Assembly: GCA_900543875.1 (NCBI GenBank)
Contig: UQSV01000029.1
Coordinates: 1 to 22,948, forward strand
DNA: 22,948 nt
From: an uncultured Coriobacteriaceae bacterium
GTDB lineage: Bacteria; Actinomycetota; Coriobacteriia; Coriobacteriales; Atopobiaceae
Direction of reading: 5' to 3'
Within the stretch, counting starts at the first letter, position 1; each line of letters opens with the position of its first letter. The notes under the pieces are model-generated. The model searched no databases. It saw nothing but the letters and a program-made list of their open reading frames with translations, and had not been told where the DNA came from. This document shows, piece after piece, positions 13,789 to 21,643 of the stretch. Position numbers and translations under genes: made by a program.

Positions 13789-16482
13789 ATGGAGCATATG
13801 CCCAGCTTATGTTTGGGATGGGAGTCGTTTAAGTTGACTTGCAAATCACCCATTTCTTTCAGAGAGTTTCTGCAATCCTGCTCTAACGAATTTGGTGACG
13901 TCAGCTTCCGTTTCGAGAATGTTGGCACCGTCAGACCTACAACCATTACCCGAGCAAATCTTGAATTACTCAGGCGTTCTAGAGAGGCCGGTTACGCCGG
14001 GATTTTCATCAGCTGTCCCGATTTCGAAAGGGAGAGCATAGCCATTGCCTGTCTCGCCGCCCTCCTCCACCTCGAGCATGATCCGGGAAATCCGGGGCTT
14101 CATGAGCCCCAAGCTGGAGAACGAGTTGCAATCGGCTCTTGCGTGGCGAACGTTACCAGAGCAGATAACAACGAGGTCATGTTTCGGGTCGCCGATGGCA
14201 ACACGGGGTTCTTCAAGAGCTCATTCAATCCGTTGGCGCATACGGCTCGGCCCGATTGTGATTTAAGCAAAACTAGGAGCACCGCTAAAAGGAAGCGCTT
14301 ATCAATTAAAGACGCAGCCTCCCAATACGAGAATATTCCCGCCCCATCGCGGCACATTCTTGACCTTTGCGGCAAAAGCGTGAAGTCGGTTGGATATTGC
14401 TCGTCGCCCTCGCAGTATATTAATGAGCCCCCGACTCATATCCCGAATGGCTCCATTAACGTACGCGGAGAAACAAGCAGGTTATCGAGCCTACTCCCCA
14501 TTACGCATTTTCAAGCAGACGGGAAGGCATGCGACGACTTTGAATGGCCCTTTGCCGTCCGTCCATCGATATACGCATGTCCCCGAGTTGATGGCATTGG
14601 TACCTCTCGCCCCATCGCTGACGCCGTTCAAGAGGGAGCAAACGTCGATTTTGTTAGCTTTAATCTCTCTTGCCCCGACTCCCTAGACACGTCTCTGTAC
14701 ACCGATTTCCTCGACCTAAAGGACGCTGGGGTAGGAGTCATTGGTTTCTGCGATCAGTGGACCCTAAGTCGAGTGGCGGGCAAGCTCGAGAAAGACAACT
14801 TCCTTTGCTTTGACTGGAACAGCTGCGCTCTTGTAGAACAATCAAACACGCTTGTTCTATCTCCGATTCAAAGCACCGTGATGGCAAAGCCCCAGCAAAT
14901 TCTCATCCCCGTTCCAGACGATGACTGCAACCTCTGGCGCGCGGCGCAGATTCTATATGGACACTTTGCAGAAACGGAGTTCAACACCGACGAGGCTGCC
15001 GGAGCTATTGCAAGGCTATTCTCCGCCCTTGGCGCCGCCCTTAGAATGACGGAGGCACCTGACGCCAACTATGCGCAAGAGCAGCAGAGCGATATCCGCA
15101 ATTCTTTGAAGAGCATACGAGAGTCCAGAAGCCTGACTCCAGAAGACTACGCCGAACTTGTTGAAGCCTGCGGTATCTTGAACGCTATTTTTCAGCCGGG
15201 TCATCGTCTCCCCAAAGAGGAAAAGATATACGAGCGAATCTCAAGTAGCGTTGAGGCAGGTAGGCATGTCGTCCTTGTAGTCGATAAGAACAGGACCGAG
15301 CCCGTTCAGGAGTACTGGCTAGGAGAAATCGCACACATCGCTTCCGCGACCAATCTATTCCGCGTCGTCAGTACGCGCGAGTACATGATAACGGGGCGGC
15401 CCAGCAAGAACGAAGTCGCCATCTTCAGTGGATGGTACGACCGCGGCACGATGGACAGAGCACTCCACTCCGGAATCGCAGCCACCACCTTCCTCGTTCT
15501 TTACGGGCACGACAATAACGCTGGCCTTGAGATCGATTGGTGGAATAAGGCCCAAGCCCAGTGGAAGCGTTCCTCGTCGTTGTGTGCAGGCGCAGCCAAT
15601 AGAGCGTTACGCGCGCTCGGAATCGAAGAGGTCCAAGGTACAACGGCACGCTCTCCGAAACTCAGCAGGGTTCATGTTGACGATATCGACCCGGGCGAAA
15701 AGGATATGTCTCCCGCGCACATAGTAACCGCCATTGAACGGCAAAGGCTCCAAAGAGACCTCGCAAAGGATGGAGAAAAGTCGGTTAGGGCCACACCCGT
15801 TATGTTCAATGACGGCTCACACATTTGGCTAAAAACAACTGGGAAGAAGTCGGCGGGAGGACGAATCGTCGTTATCACCGATTGTCTTTATGGAGGGGAC
15901 AGCGAACCAACCCAGAAGACCGCCGCTTCGCTCCTCCCCGGCGACATTGTTCTCCGCACCCATTCGGACAGGGACTACATAAAAAAGGCTTCCGAGAAGA
16001 CGACGAGCGGGTATGACAGCCTCTACGCTCAATCGCAAAAGTGGAGAGAGCCCATCCAATCCGCTCGCAGTAGTGGACTTACTGATGCTGAAATTACAGA
16101 CAGAATTTATCGAGCTACGAAGGGGAGCAGAACGGAGCAAGCCGTAAGAGCCTGGGTTAAGGGCTACAGGATAGCCCCACAGACGGCCGAGGATATCAGA
16201 GCCGTCTACACCGGTTTGCGCCATCCCGTTACCGAGGAAGAGTTCCGCGATGTTATAGGCGCCGTAAGAGCAATCAGGAACAAGCACCGCGCCGTTGGCA
16301 GAATGGCTAAAAAAGATATGGTTATCCAATTTCTAAATGATGTTCGAGATTACGGAATTGACGACGCAGTAAGTGGCTTCGACGAGCGTCATGAAGCCGG
16401 AGACGTCGAACTGCTCAGGGTCTCTTCCATAGGAAACGAAATGAGCGTCGCGCCCAGTCACGCCCACGCCCCCATCATGTAA
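13789..16482 (+). CDS. drmE: DISARM protein DrmE (class 2)
   Basis: An 897-residue soluble protein, first gene of the drmE-drmA-drmB operon, ending nine bases before drmA. DrmE is the class 2-specific DISARM component of unknown activity. Recognition rests on position next to drmA/drmB and a cytosine methyltransferase, on length, and on C-terminal segments resembling the family: VFLVLYG-like FLVLYGHDNN after SGWYDRGTM (about residues 545-580), GDIVLRTHSDRDYI near 718, and a helical tail with VRAWVKGYRIAPQTAEDI. No Walker motif, nuclease motif, transmembrane helix or signal peptide was found. The ATG at 13789 is the first in frame; its ribosome site is weak and lies inside an inverted repeat. 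Codon use is much less GC-biased than in the genes left of 13200, consistent with acquisition by transfer. Confidence 0.75.
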   Translation: MEHMPSLCLGWESFKLTCKSPISFREFLQSCSNEFGDVSFRFENVGTVRPTTITRANLELLRRSREAGYAGIFISCPDFERESIAIACLAALLHLEHDPGNPGLHEPQAGERVAIGSCVANVTRADNNEVMFRVADGNTGFFKSSFNPLAHTARPDCDLSKTRSTAKRKRLSIKDAASQYENIPAPSRHILDLCGKSVKSVGYCSSPSQYINEPPTHIPNGSINVRGETSRLSSLLPITHFQADGKACDDFEWPFAVRPSIYACPRVDGIGTSRPIADAVQEGANVDFVSFNLSCPDSLDTSLYTDFLDLKDAGVGVIGFCDQWTLSRVAGKLEKDNFLCFDWNSCALVEQSNTLVLSPIQSTVMAKPQQILIPVPDDDCNLWRAAQILYGHFAETEFNTDEAAGAIARLFSALGAALRMTEAPDANYAQEQQSDIRNSLKSIRESRSLTPEDYAELVEACGILNAIFQPGHRLPKEEKIYERISSSVEAGRHVVLVVDKNRTEPVQEYWLGEIAHIASATNLFRVVSTREYMITGRPSKNEVAIFSGWYDRGTMDRALHSGIAATTFLVLYGHDNNAGLEIDWWNKAQAQWKRSSSLCAGAANRALRALGIEEVQGTTARSPKLSRVHVDDIDPGEKDMSPAHIVTAIERQRLQRDLAKDGEKSVRATPVMFNDGSHIWLKTTGKKSAGGRIVVITDCLYGGDSEPTQKTAASLLPGDIVLRTHSDRDYIKKASEKTTSGYDSLYAQSQKWREPIQSARSSGLTDAEITDRIYRATKGSRTEQAVRAWVKGYRIAPQTAEDIRAVYTGLRHPVTEEEFRDVIGAVRAIRNKHRAVGRMAKKDMVIQFLNDVRDYGIDDAVSGFDERHEAGDVELLRVSSIGNEMSVAPSHAHAPIM

Positions 16483-16491
16483 GGAGTACCT

Positions 16492-19400
16492 GTGGAACAG
16501 AATACTGATGACCAGTTAAGAGACCGTCTCTTTCAATCAATTTACGAGGAATTCGTTGGCCCCAGAGACCCCGCCTCGGAAGAACTTATCGACTTCTCGC
16601 CTTCACAGCGCTACAACGCCGGCGTGCTGCACCCGAGAGGGGCCTCCATCTCCCTCGAGGCCGAGCATGATGACCGCAGGCCCCCGGAGATCGGGCCCAG
16701 TCATCCGACCGGCGGAGAGTCCATCGAGCACATGCCAGCTGTGGCCATCCGCGATACAGCAACACTTAGCACAGTTGACGGCGACGAATTCGAAGAGCCC
16801 ATTTCTCTCTCAAACGCTAGAGCGCAATCGGCTCTGAGCATGACCGTTGGCATTCGCAGCGACGAGAGCGTCGCCTTCGAAATTGACACCGCCACCTACC
16901 AGCACGAAGTTGTTGATGGTGTGGATAAATATCGCCGCCATCCCCTTCACTTCGGCATTTCAGAAGGTGAGGTGGCTGTTCCACGGGGAAACCGCAGCGA
17001 ATCGGGTAGCTATCGAACGGAGCTTGAGCTTGATGGAGGCAGGCTAAAACTGCAGCTAGTCCACCGAAGGGCCATCGAAGGCGGAGATGTAATTACCGTC
17101 GCACTCTGCAACTCCCTCACCGGCGTCAGTGATGACTATCCAAATTGTTATTACCAGGCATCATTTAAAATCGCCGTTTCCCGCGGCCTCATACCGCCCA
17201 CCTGTCCGCGGTCGTCCGCCACTTCGGAGGAGGAGGCAAATAAGCGCCTGATTTACCGCAATCTGAAAAACTATGCAATTGGACACGGATGTGCCACGTC
17301 TTGGGAGCAGGGCGGCACGGTCCACTGGGCCAAGACCGAGACCATGCCTCTCGCAGAAACTCAATCAATGAAGCCCCTTCATCCTCTCATGAAGGGCGTC
17401 AGCCTCTCCCTCGAACAATTTGGCGATATGGCCAGATGGCCCGAAACGCTTAACGGCATGAAGACCATGTGCGCCAAATACGAGAAGTGGATCAGCGGAA
17501 TCGAAAGCCATGTCCCTTCGCTCGATAAGGAGCTAGTTCCGGCGGCAGAAAAGAATATAGCCTCCTGCCGTGCCTGCCTCTTGCGCATGGCCGATGGAAT
17601 ATCACTTCTCGAACAAGACTCCTTAGCACGCAAGGCTTTTGTCATGGCAAATAAGGCCATGTATGAGCAGTACCTGCACTACAGCTATATAAGCGGGGAG
17701 AGGCCATCCCTGAGCTCTCCCCTATCATATGTACGCTCATGGAGGCCTTTCCAGCTCGGGTTTATCCTGATGAATCTGAGGGCGATAATTGACGAAAAAT
17801 CGCCAAGTCGAGATATTGTTGACCTCATTTGGTTCCCAACGGGCGGCGGAAAGACGGAAGCCTACCTAGGACTTACCTCATTCGTTCTTATCTGGGAAAG
17901 GCTCGCTCACGTCACGAGCGAGGGCGTAAGCGTGTTCATGCGCTATACGCTTCGTCTGTTGACGTCTCAGCAATTTGACAGAGCCTCTTCGCTCATTTGC
18001 GCCTTGGAGTCCATGAGGCGCAAGGATCCCGATCTCTTGGGCAGCAGGCCTTTTCGAATCGGGCTCTGGGTTGGCGGCGAAGCGAGTCCGAACACTCGCA
18101 AAGAAGCCGAGACAAAGCGAGCGAAATGGGCTGACCGCAAGGATGGCACGAACCCCTTCCCGGTTCGAAGGTGCCCTTGGTGTGGCGCTAGCCTAGAAGA
18201 GGACCCGCGAAGGACCTATAGGCGAAATGGCACGGCGGGCACCTATCCGAAGATTTCCTTCATATGTCCCAACAGCAACTGTGAATACTCTGCAGGAGAG
18301 GGACTCCCCTTGGACGTAGTAGATGAGGAGATTTATCAGGCTCCCCCATCGCTGCTCGTCGGGACGATAGATAAATTCGCCATGATCCCCTATCGAGAAG
18401 AGTCCTACAGGCTCTTTGGCATTCGAGAGGGAGAGCGACGCGCTGCCCCGAAGCTCATCATCCAAGACGAGCTGCACCTCATTTCAGGACCCCTCGGTTC
18501 AATGGCCGGACACTACGAAACCCTCATTGCGAATCTCTGCGAGCGCAATGAGGGTGGTAAGCCCATTCGGCCCAAGATCATTGCGTCGACCGCCACGGTA
18601 AGTCGTGCAAAGGAGCAGTGCAATCAGCTCTATGCGTGCGGAGAGGAAAACGTATTCCAGTTTCCCCCGTCCGGACTTGATTACAGCGATTCGTTCTTTT
18701 CTGTTGAAGACAAAGAGGCCCGCGGCAGGCGCTATGTCGGCATCTTCGTTCCAACTCTTAACGAGGCTTCGACGAACATTCGCCTCTATGCAGATCTCCT
18801 GTGGCAGCCGGTCACGTGGAAGGACGTCTCCGACGAGTGGATTGATCGCTATTGGACCGTCCTTGGCTACTTCAATACAACCAGAGAGCTTGGTCAGGCC
18901 GTCACTTGGATGGGCGGCGACATTCCCGAACGCCTTTGGGAGCATCGGCGCAGGGCAAAAGAGAACGGCGAAGATACCAAGCGTTACATTAACGTGTGCA
19001 GCGAGCTCACCGGCCGCAAGGACGCCGATGAAGTAAGAAACGGGCTATCAGCCCTCTCCATCTCTCATCCCAACCGCAATGCAGTCGACCTTTGCTTCGC
19101 CACCAACATGATTTCTGTCGGTCTCGACGTGGGGCGCCTTGGTCTTATGGTTGTCGAAGGCCAACCGAAGACGACTGCAGAGTACATCCAAGCCACCAGC
19201 CGCGTAGGACGAGGAGACGCAAAGGGTCTCGTATTCGTTGTCTACAACACGACTAAACCACGCGACCGCTCGCACTACGAAAACTTCGCAATGTATCATC
19301 GAAGTTTTTATGAAAACGTCGAGCCTTCAAGCGTCACTGCCTTTTGTAGGCAGGTGCGCTATAGGGCCCTATTTGGAACTCTGATTGGTATCTATCGCGC

Positions 19401-19506
19401 GATTGCGACAGCGCCGGACGCATACAGAAAGCCAGAAAAACCGCTTTTGGGATTGCCTCAAAGGCCATCTTGGACAGGGTCAGTGCAGTTGAACCTGATG
19501 AGCTAA
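16492..19506 (+). CDS. drmA: DISARM helicase DrmA (3' end frameshifted)
   Basis: A large SF2 helicase of the DISARM core, 1004 residues in this frame. The start is GTG at 16492, with AAGGAG overlapping the drmE stop and a five-base spacer. After a ~440-residue N-terminal region come Walker A FPTGGGKTEAYL (about 445-456), a C4 zinc-binding insert CPWCG..CPNSNC (about 560-600), the DExH-like box IIQDELHLISGPLG (about 655-668), STATVSRA, and motifs V/VI in ISVGLDVGRLGL and YIQATSRVGRG (about 875-910). DrmA is thought to bind and translocate on foreign DNA with DrmB. The reading frame ends in a short non-conserved tail, LGLPQRPSWTGSVQLNLMS, while the family's usual C-terminal block continues in another frame (next entry). 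The gene may therefore be damaged, or the sequence may contain a one-base error. Confidence 0.92.
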   Translation: MEQNTDDQLRDRLFQSIYEEFVGPRDPASEELIDFSPSQRYNAGVLHPRGASISLEAEHDDRRPPEIGPSHPTGGESIEHMPAVAIRDTATLSTVDGDEFEEPISLSNARAQSALSMTVGIRSDESVAFEIDTATYQHEVVDGVDKYRRHPLHFGISEGEVAVPRGNRSESGSYRTELELDGGRLKLQLVHRRAIEGGDVITVALCNSLTGVSDDYPNCYYQASFKIAVSRGLIPPTCPRSSATSEEEANKRLIYRNLKNYAIGHGCATSWEQGGTVHWAKTETMPLAETQSMKPLHPLMKGVSLSLEQFGDMARWPETLNGMKTMCAKYEKWISGIESHVPSLDKELVPAAEKNIASCRACLLRMADGISLLEQDSLARKAFVMANKAMYEQYLHYSYISGERPSLSSPLSYVRSWRPFQLGFILMNLRAIIDEKSPSRDIVDLIWFPTGGGKTEAYLGLTSFVLIWERLAHVTSEGVSVFMRYTLRLLTSQQFDRASSLICALESMRRKDPDLLGSRPFRIGLWVGGEASPNTRKEAETKRAKWADRKDGTNPFPVRRCPWCGASLEEDPRRTYRRNGTAGTYPKISFICPNSNCEYSAGEGLPLDVVDEEIYQAPPSLLVGTIDKFAMIPYREESYRLFGIREGERRAAPKLIIQDELHLISGPLGSMAGHYETLIANLCERNEGGKPIRPKIIASTATVSRAKEQCNQLYACGEENVFQFPPSGLDYSDSFFSVEDKEARGRRYVGIFVPTLNEASTNIRLYADLLWQPVTWKDVSDEWIDRYWTVLGYFNTTRELGQAVTWMGGDIPERLWEHRRRAKENGEDTKRYINVCSELTGRKDADEVRNGLSALSISHPNRNAVDLCFATNMISVGLDVGRLGLMVVEGQPKTTAEYIQATSRVGRGDAKGLVFVVYNTTKPRDRSHYENFAMYHRSFYENVEPSSVTAFCRQVRYRALFGTLIGIYRAIATAPDAYRKPEKPLLGLPQRPSWTGSVQLNLMS

Positions 19507-19757
19507 GCCACACAGAGACCGACCTCAGGGCAATCTACGAACAGTGGAGCACGCATGATTACGACCGTTGGGAAGAGCTCAAGCCTGAAGCTTTTGATGC
19601 ACCGACACCACTCATGCACCCGCTAGGCGCCAATTGTTCTGATGACTGGAGCACCAATCCATTCGAAGTCCCAACATCCATGCGCAGCGTCGACTCGGAA
19701 TGTTCGGTAAGAATCGTAGGGTCCTATGGGTCCTATGGAGAGTCGGAGAACAGGTAG
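19440..19757 (+). pseudogene. drmA: Displaced C-terminal part of drmA (frameshift)
   Basis: In the frame one base behind drmA, the sequence reads TAFGIASKAILDRVSAVEPDEL, then about 85 more residues including YEQW, PLMHPLG and VPTSMRSVDSE, and stops seven bases before the drmB ATG. The PxSMRxVD block is the usual end of DrmA-type helicases, so this is the missing tail rather than a separate gene. The shift must lie between 19365 (last upstream stop in this frame) and 19504. The five-A run at 19436-19440 is the likeliest site. Joined there, the product would be about 1088 residues. A separate 95-residue frame starting at TTG 19470 is formally possible but has no ribosome site. Confidence 0.8.
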
Positions 19758-19764
19758 ATCAAAC

Positions 19765-21612
19765 ATGCCAAGAAAAAGCTTCCGTACCCTACAAAAGAAG
19801 CCCGGGGCAAAGAACTATCCCCTCCGAATGGGACAGCTAATGGGCCCTTACAGCATCGGGTCCATACTTCCATGCGATGCCAATACGACTCTGATGGTTG
19901 CTGGACTCGATGCTTTTGACACGGGCAAGATGATTCAGATACACGACAGTCGTCTTGAACGCTACATCGGCGTCGACAAACTCTACGCTCCGCCCGTAGA
20001 CGATGGACCAGGTAGCGGTTATATTCCAGCCGTTAGGTTTCCGAACTGGTTATATTGCCCCCGCTGCGGACGAATGCGCTACGTCAAGTCGAACGATGCG
20101 AGCGCTTCCATCTACTGTCAGAATCCGGTATGCAAAGAGAAGACAAAGCACAGCACGAAGCTCGTCCCGGAGCGTTTTGTTGTCGTATGTCCCAAAGGCC
20201 ATATCGATAGCTTTCCTGTCATGAAATGGGTCCATGGGGACGCGGAGCCCGACGCCAACAGCGGAGAGCACATTGTCACCCGTCGCACCCAAGGCGGGAG
20301 CACGACAATGGGGGACATCGTCTATTCGTGTTCATGCGGCAAGTGGCGGACCCTCGCTGGCGCCACTCGTCATGGTGGGCTGAACACAATCGGCTATCGC
20401 TGCACCGGACGCGAGCCTTGGCTAGACAGGCGCTCATCTACTCCGTGCGATATGCCCAACGAAGAGCTCAGAGTGGTAATCATGGGCGCCACAAATGTCA
20501 GCTATGCCGACACCGTTAGTTCGGTGCTTATCCCCGACGCCATCGATGAAAAGACAAAGGGGATCATTAACGAACATTACGAGACACTGCTCGCAATGGA
20601 TGAAAAAGGCCTCCTAGATGCGGCCATTGATATGCTGGCAGCCAACGGTCTCGACAGAGAGCCGCTCAAGAGGGCATACCTCATGAGAAAGGACCAGGCA
20701 GAAAGCACCGAGGTCTCGGAGGATGAATACCTGCACGAAGAGTATCTAACGCTGAGACTGGCATACGAGACCTCCGAGGGACAGTTTGAAGCCACACCCA
20801 TAGAGTCGCTCTGCTACAACTCACAACTCATTCATTCGTATGTATCCAAACTGACTCTCGTAGACTCCCTTACCGTAACGCGGGCTTTGGTTGGTATATC
20901 ACGACTAAACCCCGAGGTAAACGAAGGCAAATCCATGGGCGAAAGGAGGGCGTCCCTCTCTCGGAACCACAAACTAGGTTGGACCTTGGCAAGCCAGACG
21001 ATTGGCGAAGGTATCTTTATCGAGCTTGACGGCGAAGAGCTGGCCGAATGGGCATGTCGTCCTGAAGTAATCGAGCGTTTCGAGACCATGCAGGCCAACT
21101 TCGATGGCGCGAGACAAAGGCGCAACAGTGATACCCGAAAGCTCAATCCAAAATATGTTGTCCTGCACACCCTTTCCCATCTGCTCATGCTCTCGATAAG
21201 TAAGGTATGCGGCTATAGTGCAGCCTCCCTTCGCGAGCGAATCTATTGCGAAAAGTACCTCGACGACGACCATGAGCTATTCCAAGACATGCACGGCTTC
21301 CTCATATATACGGCCTCGGAAAGCGGAGACGGCTCCCTTGGAGGTCTAGTGCGCGCCGGAAAGCCAGGAAGACTCGAAGACGTTCTTGGCAATGCGCTGA
21401 CAGAGGCCCTATGGTGCTCCAATGACCCAGTCTGCATCGAGTCAGTCGGGCAAGGACTCGATTCATGTAACCTTGCCGCATGCTTCAATTGCTGTCTGGT
21501 CCCAGAAACCGCATGCGAGACCGGCAACAAGTTCCTCGACCGCGGTCTGGTTGTTGGCACGCTAGATGAACCGGCGGCCGGGCTCTTCGGCGCAGAGCTG
21601 AGGCTTGGTTAA
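19765..21612 (+). CDS. drmB: DISARM protein DrmB (DUF1998)
   Basis: A 615-residue soluble protein, the second DISARM core subunit, which forms a complex with DrmA. The ATG at 19765 (MPRKSFRTLQKKPG) lies seven bases after the displaced drmA stop; an upstream in-frame ATG at 19726 would lie inside drmA. Visible parts: a near-N-terminal GPYSIGSI segment; a zinc-finger-like CPRCGRMRYV..CQNPVC at about residues 95-125; CPKGHIDSFP near 140; a further Cys cluster YSCSCGKW; and the DUF1998 region in the last third with LHTLSHLLM, SLRERIYC, DGSLGGLV and the closing CNLAACFNCCLVPETACE, which supplies more metal ligands. All the cysteine motifs look intact. It is the last plus-strand gene of the operon. 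Confidence 0.9.
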   Translation: MPRKSFRTLQKKPGAKNYPLRMGQLMGPYSIGSILPCDANTTLMVAGLDAFDTGKMIQIHDSRLERYIGVDKLYAPPVDDGPGSGYIPAVRFPNWLYCPRCGRMRYVKSNDASASIYCQNPVCKEKTKHSTKLVPERFVVVCPKGHIDSFPVMKWVHGDAEPDANSGEHIVTRRTQGGSTTMGDIVYSCSCGKWRTLAGATRHGGLNTIGYRCTGREPWLDRRSSTPCDMPNEELRVVIMGATNVSYADTVSSVLIPDAIDEKTKGIINEHYETLLAMDEKGLLDAAIDMLAANGLDREPLKRAYLMRKDQAESTEVSEDEYLHEEYLTLRLAYETSEGQFEATPIESLCYNSQLIHSYVSKLTLVDSLTVTRALVGISRLNPEVNEGKSMGERRASLSRNHKLGWTLASQTIGEGIFIELDGEELAEWACRPEVIERFETMQANFDGARQRRNSDTRKLNPKYVVLHTLSHLLMLSISKVCGYSAASLRERIYCEKYLDDDHELFQDMHGFLIYTASESGDGSLGGLVRAGKPGRLEDVLGNALTEALWCSNDPVCIESVGQGLDSCNLAACFNCCLVPETACETGNKFLDRGLVVGTLDEPAAGLFGAELRLG

Positions 21613-21643
21613 ATCCTCCGAGCGAGATGGAGGCATCAGGGCG

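Noticed and set aside
19432..19446. Programmed -1 frameshift site in drmA
   Set aside because: The local sequence is GAA-AAA-CCG, not a standard slippery heptamer, and no clear downstream hairpin was seen; an indel or sequence error is simpler.
19470..19757. Separate 95-residue gene between drmA and drmB
   Set aside because: TTG start without ribosome site, inside drmA, and its sequence matches the usual DrmA C-terminus.
21614..21634. CCTCC/GGAGG hairpin between convergent drmB and drmMII as a terminator
   Set aside because: Only five pairs and no T-run on either strand.
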